Assembly: GCA_964475835.1 (NCBI GenBank)
Contig: CAYYYL010000003.1
Location: forward strand, 1-64,000
Length of the DNA stretch: 64,000 nt
Source: JABDCI01 sp964475835
Lineage (GTDB): Bacteria; Verrucomicrobiota; Verrucomicrobiia; JABWAM01
Direction: 5' to 3'
The position numbers and the translations under genes were made by a program. The stretch's first letter is position 1. The number at the start of each line of letters is the position of its first letter. Under the pieces are notes generated by a model. It made no database searches. It had not been told where the DNA came from and saw nothing but the letters and a program-made list of their open reading frames with translations. Shown here piece by piece: positions 35,650 through 44,472 of this stretch.

Positions 35650-36524
35650 ACGGAGACATTATTCCAGGCCGGCATGTTCTGATGACGCCGCAAATCCTCA
35701 ACCACCATGTGAACCTCCTCATCCTCCACGATCTTTTTATTACGGTTCTTGGCAACCTCCATGGAGAGGCGGGCCAGGCGGTTGATTTCCCGGGGGATCC
35801 CACGGCTCGCATGGTAAATCTTTTCACACGCGGCTTTTCCAAATACATCCGTTCCAAACCCAGCCGCCTGCATGCGGTGACGAAGGTAGGGCTCCACATC
35901 CTCAAGAACCATGGGCTTCAAATGATACCGAAGACTGATTCGCTGATCGACCGCAGGGACCCTTGCCACCAATTCTCGCAACTCCGGCTGACCAATTAGC
36001 ACCACCGTCAACGATCCCTCGCCCCGTTCATTCAAATTCGTCAACATCTTGAGTTGGGTCAACACCTCGGTGCTCAAGTCCTGTGCCTCATCAAAAAGAA
36101 GAACCAGATGCCGCCCATAAATCTCATCCAGCTGGGCCATGCAATGGGCCACCAATTCATAGAGATCGTAAACCCCCCGCTTCTCCGCAGCGAAATCCCC
36201 GAGTCCGAACTTATCAAGGAGACGACGCAAATGATCGGTAAAATTAAAACCGGAATTTTCAAACTGCACCACGCAAAGTTTGTCCGCCGGCAATTTGTTG
36301 ACCAGCATCTGCCGAACCATGGATTTTCCACAGCCAATTTCACCCGTCAACATCCCCAACTGCATGGTCTGCTGCATGATCAGATACTCAAGACGCGCAA
36401 GCGCTTCGACATGCTGGCGACTCTGATAAAAATACCGGGGATCACCCGTCGGCTCAAAGGGTTTCGCGGACCCCATCCACCACGGCTTAACCTCTGAAGA
36501 ATTTGATTTTTTATCCTGGCTCAT
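35646..36524 (-). CDS. AAA ATPase of the exosortase/EPS type (ExeA-like)
   Basis: A 292-residue ATPase resembling GspA/ExeA and the PEP-CTERM-associated ATPase next to exosortase EPS genes. Walker A GEIGCGKS is at 61-68 and Walker B is HLVLLFDEAQDL. Sensor-like LVLIGQPELRELV follows, and the C-terminal helical region has SRGIPREINRLARLSMEVA. The ATG at 36524 follows a purine-rich AGAGGGAAA stretch. It overlaps the Wzz-like gene downstream (ATGA). An AT-rich 174-base gap upstream (36525-36698) holds no gene I can support and is the likely promoter region for the export genes. Confidence 0.87.
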   Translation of the reverse strand: MSQDKKSNSSEVKPWWMGSAKPFEPTGDPRYFYQSRQHVEALARLEYLIMQQTMQLGMLTGEIGCGKSMVRQMLVNKLPADKLCVVQFENSGFNFTDHLRRLLDKFGLGDFAAEKRGVYDLYELVAHCMAQLDEIYGRHLVLLFDEAQDLSTEVLTQLKMLTNLNERGEGSLTVVLIGQPELRELVARVPAVDQRISLRYHLKPMVLEDVEPYLRHRMQAAGFGTDVFGKAACEKIYHASRGIPREINRLARLSMEVAKNRNKKIVEDEEVHMVVEDLRRHQNMPAWNNVSV

Positions 36525-36698
36525 GAAATTTTCCCTCTCCCCGTGAGCCAACCATTACCTTGACCCACAAAAAGTGAATAGAAACCCTAATCAAGGGACC
36601 CTCAACATGCAAGTACTCATCCCTTTGGATTTGGAATAAGATACCATAAATCCTTGGTGGTGAATAGCTTTCAATATAAATAGAGTTTGACTTTTGAT

Positions 36699-37466
36699 TT
36701 ATTTTAAATAGAAAGCTAGTCGGTCCTTCCCTTTGAACCGAAGCCATGCCGCCCGGAGGAGGAACTCCGGATTTCCGAAAATATACCGTCCAAAGAGGCG
36801 TTTAGGTTCCTGCATCAGCCTGAAAGTCCATTCCATCCCTGTTTTACGAAGAATCCATGGGGCCCGGCGACGGAGTCCGGAATAAAAATCAAAAAGCCCC
36901 CCCACCGCGAGAAGAACGGGTACCTGGATCTGATTTGCATGATGATGAATCCAGAGCTCTTGAAGGGGAACTCCAAACGCCACCAGCAGAATTTTGGCCC
37001 CACTCCGATTCAACCGATCGATTAATTCACCCTCCCTGGACCGATCGAAATAGCCATCCTCCACAAAGGCAACATCGAGCCCTGGAAATCGGGTCTTCAT
37101 ATTTGCGGCGCATGTGGATGCCACACCCGGGGCCGCACCAAGAAGGGCGATGGGAATTCCTCGAGCAGCGGCCGCCTCACAAAGAAGGGGAAACATATCG
37201 GTTCCATTCACATTATCGTGCAAGGGATCCCCACAAAGAAATGAGGCGATGGCCAGACCGCTCCCATCCGCATACACACGCCCTCCCGATTTCAAAACCG
37301 CATAGTAGTCGGGATTCCTGGCTGCTACATTCACGCAGTGTGCATTGACAAAGTAGATGGACCGCCGTTCCCCCCTCGCCGCCACGTCCACCGTCTCCTG
37401 CGTTGCCGCTTCAAGCGATTGATTCCAGATGGGAATGCCAAATACCTGATGAATTCCGTCCCTCAC
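36699..37466 (-). CDS. WecG/TagA/CpsF-family glycosyltransferase
   Basis: Transfers an N-acetyl-hexosaminuronate or ManNAc-type sugar onto a lipid-linked intermediate at the inner membrane. Family motifs are IYFVNAHCVNVAARNPDY, YADGSGLAIASFLCG, NGTDMFPLLCEAAAA, VAFGVPLQELWIHHH and GGLFDFYSGLRRRAPWI. I place the start at the GTG at 37466. It follows GGAGGAA with good spacing and overlaps the upstream stop as GTGA; the ATG at 37493 would overlap by 31 bases and lacks such a site. At 255 residues it has normal length. Confidence 0.9.
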   Translation of the reverse strand: MRDGIHQVFGIPIWNQSLEAATQETVDVAARGERRSIYFVNAHCVNVAARNPDYYAVLKSGGRVYADGSGLAIASFLCGDPLHDNVNGTDMFPLLCEAAAARGIPIALLGAAPGVASTCAANMKTRFPGLDVAFVEDGYFDRSREGELIDRLNRSGAKILLVAFGVPLQELWIHHHANQIQVPVLLAVGGLFDFYSGLRRRAPWILRKTGMEWTFRLMQEPKRLFGRYIFGNPEFLLRAAWLRFKGKDRLAFYLK

Positions 37467-38611
37467 ACGTGTTCCTCCAGTGTCCGACGCCATACCCGAA
37501 CCGTTTCATCCACCGACCTTGCCCAGGTGAACGACCGGGCATGCTCGAGTCCCGCCTGTCGCAATCGATCTCCGAGCGCTGCATCCGTCGCAAGCTGCTG
37601 GATGGCGTCGCTCATCTCCTCGATATTCTCAGGGTCAAACAATAGCCCCTTGCCCTCTGCAATTTCCGTGAGCGAAGAGGATCGGGAGCAGGCGACGGGC
37701 GTCCCGCAAGCCATGGCCTCGGTCACCGGCATCCCAAATCCTTCAAACAGAGAGGGATAGATCAAGGCCGAGGAGGCACGCAAAAAATGAGGCAAATCTT
37801 CCCGGGGAACATAATCCGTATGGACCACCGAATCCCGGCACCGCGATGCCGCCATCGCCGCTTCAACCTTCTCAAAACCGTTCCACTTTGCCCCCACCAG
37901 CACCAGCTGGTGAGGACTGGAAACCATCCCCTTGAAGCGTTCAAATGCCTGAATCAAACGCACATGATTCTTTGCAGGATGTTCCAGACGCGAAATATAG
38001 ACAAAAAACGGACCCGAAATACGATATTTCCTCTGCACCACCTCCCGACTTTCCGCCGGATCACCGGGATGGTAAAGGTCATGATTCAAGCCATTGGGCA
38101 CCACCGTGATTTTTTGATCCGGCACCCGGTAGAACCGTATGAGATCATTTTTGGTAAACTGACTCGGGGTGACAATCGCATCCACCTCCTCCAGCCATCG
38201 GGGCACAACCCTGGAATGGTAAAGACTTCTCAACGCACCATACTTCCCCTGCATGCGAACGGGGCCCAAATCATGAACAGTCAGAACCGTTGGACAGGGA
38301 AGTTTCCCGGGAATCCGTCGAATCGTGGGCACGTGAACAAGCTCGATCCCCTCTTTCCGCACAAGGGAAGCCAGCTGGTAGCGATGCCATAAAATATCCC
38401 GCAATGGACGCAGGCGTTTGGACACCCCATGACTTGTTCCGCTGGTCCCGGGCCTTTGGTCCCGCGAAAGCAGCTTTCCCCCATACTCAAGGAAACAGAC
38501 ATCCAGATCCTGCCGGCACGAGAGAAGGGCGATCTGCTCGGAAATGTAAGTCCCAATCCCCGAACGGCTGTCATCCCAAATGGTTGCGCTATAGCAGGCC
38601 TTCATGTGCAT
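37463..38611 (-). CDS. GT4-family glycosyltransferase
   Basis: A 382-residue GT-B retaining glycosyltransferase. The N-terminus holds the acceptor-side loop SRSGIGTYISEQIALL. The C-terminal domain has PFFVYISRLEHPAKNHVRLI and the nucleotide-sugar motif SLFEGFGMPVTEAMACGTPV with its two Glu. It is coupled by GTGA to the WecG-type gene. Start choice is between ATGs at 38611 and 38605; a TTG at 38647 is also in frame. The sugar and linkage cannot be read from sequence. Confidence 0.88.
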   Translation of the reverse strand: MHMKACYSATIWDDSRSGIGTYISEQIALLSCRQDLDVCFLEYGGKLLSRDQRPGTSGTSHGVSKRLRPLRDILWHRYQLASLVRKEGIELVHVPTIRRIPGKLPCPTVLTVHDLGPVRMQGKYGALRSLYHSRVVPRWLEEVDAIVTPSQFTKNDLIRFYRVPDQKITVVPNGLNHDLYHPGDPAESREVVQRKYRISGPFFVYISRLEHPAKNHVRLIQAFERFKGMVSSPHQLVLVGAKWNGFEKVEAAMAASRCRDSVVHTDYVPREDLPHFLRASSALIYPSLFEGFGMPVTEAMACGTPVACSRSSSLTEIAEGKGLLFDPENIEEMSDAIQQLATDAALGDRLRQAGLEHARSFTWARSVDETVRVWRRTLEEHV

Positions 38612-38674
38612 TCCGTCGATTATGAGCCGACCTTCCCTCAAAATCAATGACCGTTCGAGGAGGGAGGTCCTTCA

Positions 38675-39802
38675 TCAATTGTATCGGGACCACCACATAC
38701 GATAGGCATCGTAAAATTCAGCCATGGGAACGGAAAGCACCTCCGCCCCTTTCTCCAAATCCAAAGCCTCCCGACTCAATACCGCCGCCAGTGCACGCTG
38801 CAAGGTTCCCCGTGGATAATCCCTCCACCGCGGCACCGAGCCCCGATGCCGGACAACATCCCGCGCATGGCAAAGAAACGACTTGATCATGGAAATTTCA
38901 GGCAACACTCGTTTTCCATATTCCGAATAATCCTGTAGCGAGATGAAACGGGTCTCCAGCCGTCGACTTTCAATCCACAGAAAAAGATCCCGCCAGAGTG
39001 GTAGCAGCTTTGCCTGTTGCTCCTGCAGTTTATCCATCGGAAGGTCGTGTCTCGGATGAAACTTAAAGCGAACCCCCTCCTCATGCAGTCGCTGAATCTC
39101 CACTCCGCAGGAGAGATCGAGGGAGTGGGATTTCAGAATTCGCCCCCGTTCAGCCGCCGACCAGTGGTACGATCGTTTTGCCGTCAACCACGCATCCCCC
39201 ATCGCGAGCATCAATTTGGCGTGATTGCGCTGGATGAACCCCGCCTCCTGCCGTGAATCCACCCCGCTCAACCGGGCCGCCGAAAAAAGCAATCCACTGC
39301 CACGATTAAAAAGCAGACGGGAAGCCTCATGCAAGGGGATCGCTGACGCCTCACGAACTCCCATGGGTATCGCCTCCCGCACCATCTCCTCCGCTCCAAA
39401 AATGACACGATGGCCCCAATACAAATCGTAGAAGAACATGGAAGGCAGCGTCCGACGAAGCCCCGCCGCCGGAGTCACACGGATCTCCACATCCAGCTCC
39501 AGCCTCCGGGATCCTGACTGCTCCGTTTCATGCACCCAGTGGCGAAGTGCCGCGGACGGATTGCACCGGGTAAAAAGATAAAACTCCAGGTCATTATAGA
39601 GCCGCTCCCGTCCATCCTCCCCTACGAAAACCCCACCCTCTCCCCGACCATATCCCCCTGCAAGCACCAGAGCTTCCACCTCCCCCTCAAACTCCGAAAC
39701 CCCCTCCCTCATTTCCTGGAGGTAGGAATCTAACAGGGCTTCCAACTCGGGATACCGATCTGTAAAATAACGTGAGGATCCCGGGCGCGTCTCATGTGAC
39801 AT
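38675..39802 (-). CDS. Nucleotidyltransferase-like protein of the EPS locus
   Basis: A 375-residue protein with a nucleotidyltransferase-fold signature near residues 45-75. It reads LVLAGGYGRGEGG followed by YNDLEFYLF, in place of the usual GGxxRGE and DxD metal site; DVEIRV at about residue 104 may supply the third acidic residue. The rest is helical with many Arg and His and no recognised domain. Such proteins occur scattered among polysaccharide and exosortase gene clusters, but I know of no defined role. The start is the ATG at 39802; a TTG at 39838 is in frame. It is divergent from the next glycosyltransferase with an 89-base gap. Confidence 0.65.
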   Translation of the reverse strand: MSHETRPGSSRYFTDRYPELEALLDSYLQEMREGVSEFEGEVEALVLAGGYGRGEGGVFVGEDGRERLYNDLEFYLFTRCNPSAALRHWVHETEQSGSRRLELDVEIRVTPAAGLRRTLPSMFFYDLYWGHRVIFGAEEMVREAIPMGVREASAIPLHEASRLLFNRGSGLLFSAARLSGVDSRQEAGFIQRNHAKLMLAMGDAWLTAKRSYHWSAAERGRILKSHSLDLSCGVEIQRLHEEGVRFKFHPRHDLPMDKLQEQQAKLLPLWRDLFLWIESRRLETRFISLQDYSEYGKRVLPEISMIKSFLCHARDVVRHRGSVPRWRDYPRGTLQRALAAVLSREALDLEKGAEVLSVPMAEFYDAYRMWWSRYN

Positions 39803-39891
39803 GCAAGATCTAGTGGCTTGAATTCCCTCCAACTTCAAGCAATAGCTTTCTGGCCCGGACCATCCTTCCGCTTCCAGACCGTTACCCCTCC

Positions 39892-41064
39892 ATGCGCATC
39901 CTCTTCATTCACGAATCCGCCGGCCATCACGGAGGTGCCGAAACCAACATTCTGGACACCGCCACCGAATTCAAAAGCCGGGGACACGCCGTCGCCCTCG
40001 CCGCTCTCCGAAAAACCGGGAGGGGAGATGAGGAATGGACCTCCTTGTTTGGCGATCACCTCCTTTTCCCAAAATCACGGGAGGAGTGGTCCGGGCTCTT
40101 GGACCTATTCAACCCCGACATCCTCTACATTCACAAATGGGAGGAACTTCCCTCGTTGCGCCAGCTCATCGACTCCGGACACCCCACCATCCGCATGGTC
40201 CACGATCACGATCTCTATTGTCTGCGCACCTACAAATACCACCCGGTAACCCGCTGTATCTGCGATCGCCCCGCAGGTGCCTACTGCGTTTTCCCCTGCC
40301 TTGCCCCCCTGCAGCGTAACCGCGGAGGTTGGTTTCCCGTCCGGTGGCTCAGCTTTTCAAAAAAGCTTCGGGAATTAAAACTCAACCGTCGAATCAATCG
40401 CCTGGTGGTCGCCTCGACCTACATGCGTTGGCAACTTGAAATCAATCGATTTGACCCCACCCACATCGAAATCATCCCCCCCGTCCCCCGCTCAACAACC
40501 GCAATCGAAAGCAGCTTCGCCCCACGAAACCACATCCTCTATGCAGGCCAGATCGTGCGGGGTAAGGGGGTCGATATCCTCATCCAGGCTCTGGCCCAGG
40601 TCAAAACCCCCTTTACATGCTCCATCTGCGGTGACGGCAGTCACCGGTCCGCCTGTGAAGCCCTGGTCAAGGAACTCGGGCTTCAAGAAAAAATCCGTTT
40701 CCATGGTTTTCTCCCCCGCGCACGGATCCAGGAGCTTTATCAAGATGCCTCCATCGCCCTCGTCTCCTCCGTCTGGCCCGAACCGTTCGGCCTCGTAGGA
40801 CTCGAGGCCATGCGTTGTGGCCTCCCCGTGGTTGCTTTCGACGCAGGTGGCATCCGGGACTGGTTGAACGACGGCGAAAACGGTTTTCTCGTCCCATGGA
40901 TGAACACCCGGGAATATGCCGCCCGCATCGATCAGCTCTTATCCGACAAAAATCGCGCCCGCGCCATGGGGTTGAGGGGACGTGAAATCCTTCGTGTAAA
41001 ATATGATTTTGGAGCGTATGTCGATTCGCTCGAGAAGCTTTTCCAAAAAGTTAAAAGGTGCTAG
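39892..41064 (+). CDS. GT4-family glycosyltransferase
   Basis: A 390-residue GT-B enzyme. The start MRILFIHESAGHHGGAETN shows the N-terminal Rossmann strand and glycine loop typical of GT4. A Cys-rich segment (RCICDRPAGAYCVFPCLAP), also found in relatives, may bind metal. ILYAGQIVRGKGVDILIQAL and SSVWPEPFGLVGLEAMRCGL are the donor-site motifs. It begins the + strand part of the EPS locus and is followed by udk after 93 bases. Confidence 0.9.
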   Translation: MRILFIHESAGHHGGAETNILDTATEFKSRGHAVALAALRKTGRGDEEWTSLFGDHLLFPKSREEWSGLLDLFNPDILYIHKWEELPSLRQLIDSGHPTIRMVHDHDLYCLRTYKYHPVTRCICDRPAGAYCVFPCLAPLQRNRGGWFPVRWLSFSKKLRELKLNRRINRLVVASTYMRWQLEINRFDPTHIEIIPPVPRSTTAIESSFAPRNHILYAGQIVRGKGVDILIQALAQVKTPFTCSICGDGSHRSACEALVKELGLQEKIRFHGFLPRARIQELYQDASIALVSSVWPEPFGLVGLEAMRCGLPVVAFDAGGIRDWLNDGENGFLVPWMNTREYAARIDQLLSDKNRARAMGLRGREILRVKYDFGAYVDSLEKLFQKVKRC

Positions 41065-41157
41065 GATCGTCCGGAAATGTGAGAACGGCCTTTCCTTCAC
41101 GCCTGGCAACATTCGCAACACCGAAGCGTTCCCTTTTTCAAAATCGAAAACATTCCC

Positions 41158-41790
41158 ATGACGTTCATCCTTGGCATCGCAGGCGGCACCGGTTCCGGCA
41201 AAAGCTGGCTCGCCAGGGCGCTCGCAAAAAAACTGGGAAATCAGGCATCCCTGATTCAGGCAGACTGGTACTACCGCGACCAAAGTCATGTAAAAGGGAA
41301 TGCCGTACTCAAACTGAACTTTGATCACCCCAGGGCCATCGAAGTTCCCCTCTTGGCAGCCCACCTCGCCCGCCTTCGACGCGGAGAAGGTGTGGCTGTC
41401 CCTCAATACAACTACGCCACGCACGCCAGGACAGGACAAACCCGCCGGATCCCCCCCCGGCCCATCCTCATCATCGAGGGGCTGTTCGTTCTGCATGAAT
41501 CGGCCCTTCGAAAGCTCCTCCATCATTCCATTTTCATCGACATCCCCGCCGACCAGAGACTCATCCACCGAATCCAGCGAGACCAGGTGGCCCGGGATAT
41601 TTCTATCGAAGAAACCATCCGCCTCTACAAAACCTTTGCGCGGCCCATGCACGACCGTTTTGTACAACCCAGTTGCAGGCACGCCCGCGAAATCTGGAAC
41701 GAACTTCCCAACTCCCGGATGGTTGGAAAACTGGCTGCCCGAATTCGCAGGGCCATTGCGAATTCCACAAAACGATCGAAAAAATCATGA
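41158..41790 (+). CDS. udk: Uridine kinase-like P-loop kinase
   Basis: A 210-residue kinase of the uridine/phosphoribulokinase family. Walker A is GIAGGTGSGKSWLA. Substrate-site elements are ADWYYRDQ and NFDHPRAIE, and PQYNYATHART and LIIEGLFVLH follow. Its place inside an EPS cluster, coupled by ATGA to a phosphatase-fold gene, suggests either UMP salvage for UDP-sugar supply or phosphorylation of a different small molecule. The family match is strong; the substrate is less sure. Confidence 0.85.
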   Translation: MTFILGIAGGTGSGKSWLARALAKKLGNQASLIQADWYYRDQSHVKGNAVLKLNFDHPRAIEVPLLAAHLARLRRGEGVAVPQYNYATHARTGQTRRIPPRPILIIEGLFVLHESALRKLLHHSIFIDIPADQRLIHRIQRDQVARDISIEETIRLYKTFARPMHDRFVQPSCRHAREIWNELPNSRMVGKLAARIRRAIANSTKRSKKS

Positions 41791-42947
41791 CTCCCTCCCT
41801 CGATCTTTTCATATTTTCAGACGCGCTCGGTTGGGAACTCGCCCGGGAACGTCGATTCCTGGAAGACCTGCTCCCGCATCGATCCCCCTGCGACACCATC
41901 TTTGGGTACTCAAGTTCGTGCGATCCGAGTATCCTGACGGGAAAACTCCCCGAGGAGCATGGACACTTCTCTTTCTTCGCCTACGACCCGACCCACTCCC
42001 CTTTCAAGTCCGCACGATGGCTCTCGTGGATTCCCCACCGTCTTCTAAACCATCACCGCATCCGAAATCGCATCAGTAAATTCTGGGGCGCGAAACTCGG
42101 TTATACAGGATACTTTCAACTCTATAGCGCGCCTTTCGCCAAACTTCCCCTCCTCGACTACACCGAAAAACGCGACATCTACGAACCCGGTGGAATCAAC
42201 GGTGGCCAGACTGTGATTTTCAGCCTCTGGAAACAACTTGGCATTCCCTGGTACCGCTCAAACTGGAGGGCGGGCGACTCCGCCAACATCGCCGCAATGA
42301 AACAGGTTGCATCTGAAGGCAAGGTGCGTTGCGCCTATCTTTTCACGGGCACCCTCGATGCCGTCATGCACGCTCATGGCACTCACGGGCCGAAGGTGGA
42401 TCAGGCCTTTGCCCAATTCGAAACCTGGATCCGCGAGATCCATTCCATCGCCAGCCGAAACTACAAGGAGGTGCGTCTCCACCTTTTCAGCGATCATGGA
42501 ATGACCGACACCCTCCATGGCAGCGACATGATGGCACGATTTGAAGAGTTGAACCTCAAATTCGGGGAGGACTACGCTTCCGTCTGGGATTCCACGATGG
42601 CTCGATTCTGGTTTCTCAAGCCCGGTGTCAGGGAACAAATCACCCGGTGGCTATCCGCGCAAAACGACGGCTCCATTGTCACCGACGATCAACTAAAGGC
42701 CTGGGGCTGCCTTTTCCCAAACCGCCGCTATGGCGAACTCTTTTACCTTCTTCGCCCGGGCACAATCTTCGTCCCCTGTTTCATGAGTGCCAACCGTGTC
42801 ACCGCCATGCATGGTTTTGCGCCCGAAGAACCCACAAGCCAGGCGTGCTGGCTGACATCCCATCCCACCATGGTCCCACCACGCATCGAAGGGATCTTCG
42901 ACGTCATGCTCGCCGCGGGAAAGAGGGTGGCGGCCGAAAACCCCTGA
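41787..42947 (+). CDS. Alkaline-phosphatase-superfamily phosphodiesterase/phosphatase
   Basis: A 386-residue protein without a signal peptide. Metal and active-site elements of the nucleotide pyrophosphatase / type I phosphodiesterase group are present: an N-terminal FIFSDALGW (Asp12), a nucleophile region SCDPSILTGKLPEEHGH, TLDAVMHAHG, HLFSDHGM and AMHGFAPEE. It resembles proteins found beside EPS genes that may cleave or add phosphate-linked groups. The ATG at 41787 overlaps the kinase stop (ATGA). The 3' end overlaps the convergent ligase gene by 44 bases. Confidence 0.8.
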   Translation: MTPSLDLFIFSDALGWELARERRFLEDLLPHRSPCDTIFGYSSSCDPSILTGKLPEEHGHFSFFAYDPTHSPFKSARWLSWIPHRLLNHHRIRNRISKFWGAKLGYTGYFQLYSAPFAKLPLLDYTEKRDIYEPGGINGGQTVIFSLWKQLGIPWYRSNWRAGDSANIAAMKQVASEGKVRCAYLFTGTLDAVMHAHGTHGPKVDQAFAQFETWIREIHSIASRNYKEVRLHLFSDHGMTDTLHGSDMMARFEELNLKFGEDYASVWDSTMARFWFLKPGVREQITRWLSAQNDGSIVTDDQLKAWGCLFPNRRYGELFYLLRPGTIFVPCFMSANRVTAMHGFAPEEPTSQACWLTSHPTMVPPRIEGIFDVMLAAGKRVAAENP

Positions 42948-44391
42948 CGGGCACCCCTCCGGAACCCCGCTTCACCCCCTTGCCCAGGCGCCGATCCTGC
43001 CGGCGCCACCACTCCAGTCGGGCCACAAGCCCCAGACAGATCATCCACGCCACCATGTTCTTGGGCTGGGTTAATACACGTTCGTAGTTGCTTTGAAGAT
43101 AATTGCATCCCATGCCGGCAAAAAGCCCCATCGCAACAGCCGCACGAAAGGTCCCTCGACATCGAAGCACCGTGCGAAAGGACCAGAACAGGGTGACTAG
43201 CAGAAAGGTGATCAAGGTCAGGATTCCCATGGTTCCCGTTTCCGCCATGATGAGGTAATACCAGCTCTCGGAAATGGGCTTTCCATAATCCGAATCGCGG
43301 TACTCCTTCAACCCCTGGCTTCTTGCATCCTCATCGAAATTATCACCGTACGGATAGGGCGGATTGATCATCAAACCATACGTATTCCATCCCGTACCAA
43401 AAATCGGATAGTCCGAAAGCATATGGCGGGAGGATGCGTTCAGCATGTTACGGACATTTTTACTCTGCTCATTCACCTTGTCATGGAATCGCCCTACAAT
43501 CGTTTTCATGGAATAAGCAAGGCCGGCCGATCCGATGACAAACATCACTCCAATAATGGCAAGGCGCTTCGGCGTGAAACGATCCCTCAAACTCAAAAGG
43601 ACGCCGATTCCGGTTGCGATCAAAAAGAACAACATCCCTGCCCTCGATAGAGCCGCCTGCACACTGAGGCCACAAGAGACATAACCCGCAAGGTAAAGAA
43701 TCGTGGATCGGGTGTTTTTCAAACGCGACAGGGCGGCGGTGAGCAGGGGCACGCCCAGCATGTACGTGTACATCACCATGGAGTTTTGATGCTCGAACCA
43801 TGCCTTCACCTGATAAATGTTCACAATGTACTTGTAATACAAACTCACCACGGCCTGAACGATCAACACCCAGGCTGCCGATCTGAGAAAAAAGTGAACA
43901 TCCTTTTCCTCACGAAAAAAATGAAAAGCCGCCACAAACACGAGTAGAATCTTAGTGAACTTGACGAAGGCCATCATGGTGAAGTTTGGATTCGCCGATG
44001 AGAAAATGGAGCAAAACCCCGCGACGCAATACGCCATATAGAACCAGAACCCCGGCGGGATCCATGGAGCACGCCCCTGGGCAGGCCCCCTTCCGGTAAA
44101 AAGCAGGATGACTGCAAGAACCTCCATCACCGTGAATTCATAACCCCGGGTATGCCCCCGGTAAAATGTCTCCTGGGGAAATCCGGGCGCCGTGGAAACC
44201 AGTCGGTAGATCATCACACTGGTGAACAGCATCAGAAAAAAACAGACCCTTTGTGCAAACCGCGATGAACGGATCGAAAATCCCACCGCCGGGGCGAACC
44301 CGAGGTAGATCAGACTCAACAGAAGAATTTTAACACTTTCGGGCATGGGTCCGGATGAACTGAAGACGAATATACCGGGACTCAGCCCCAT
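42904..44391 (-). CDS. O-antigen ligase / polymerase family membrane protein
   Basis: A 495-residue protein with about ten or more hydrophobic segments. The large periplasmic loop (about 300-375) has the Wzy_C / ligase style: SSRHMLSDYPIFGTGWNTYG and later ESWYYLIMAETGTMGIL. Such proteins polymerise or ligate polysaccharide at the periplasmic face. Because a flippase is encoded nearby, a Wzx/Wzy-dependent route is likely. AAGG lies about 6 bases before the ATG at 44391; an ATG at 44346 is an alternative. Its stop lies inside the end of the phosphodiesterase gene on the other strand. Confidence 0.85.
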   Translation of the reverse strand: MGLSPGIFVFSSSGPMPESVKILLLSLIYLGFAPAVGFSIRSSRFAQRVCFFLMLFTSVMIYRLVSTAPGFPQETFYRGHTRGYEFTVMEVLAVILLFTGRGPAQGRAPWIPPGFWFYMAYCVAGFCSIFSSANPNFTMMAFVKFTKILLVFVAAFHFFREEKDVHFFLRSAAWVLIVQAVVSLYYKYIVNIYQVKAWFEHQNSMVMYTYMLGVPLLTAALSRLKNTRSTILYLAGYVSCGLSVQAALSRAGMLFFLIATGIGVLLSLRDRFTPKRLAIIGVMFVIGSAGLAYSMKTIVGRFHDKVNEQSKNVRNMLNASSRHMLSDYPIFGTGWNTYGLMINPPYPYGDNFDEDARSQGLKEYRDSDYGKPISESWYYLIMAETGTMGILTLITFLLVTLFWSFRTVLRCRGTFRAAVAMGLFAGMGCNYLQSNYERVLTQPKNMVAWMICLGLVARLEWWRRQDRRLGKGVKRGSGGVPVRGFRPPPSFPRRA

Positions 44392-44437
44392 TTCAACCTT
44401 GGCGGACGTCTGCTCACCGAAAATCCTTCAACGATTA

Positions 44438-44466
44438 TTGTTACTTTCCAGGCAACCTGTTAGCAT
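44438..44466 (+). promoter_or_regulatory. Possible sigma70-type promoter for the GT2-flippase pair
   Basis: TTGTTA (44438-44443), a 17-base spacer and TAGCAT (44461-44466) lie just before the ATG at 44473. A transcript would start at or a few bases before the start codon, implying a leaderless mRNA. Both hexamers are only 4 of 6 to consensus, so this is tentative. Confidence 0.3.
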
Positions 44467-44472
44467 AAATGA

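Noticed and set aside
36511..36747. A 78-residue minus-strand frame across the AT-rich gap before the EPS ATPase gene
   Set aside because: It overlaps both neighbouring genes, has no family features and its composition matches non-coding AT-rich DNA.
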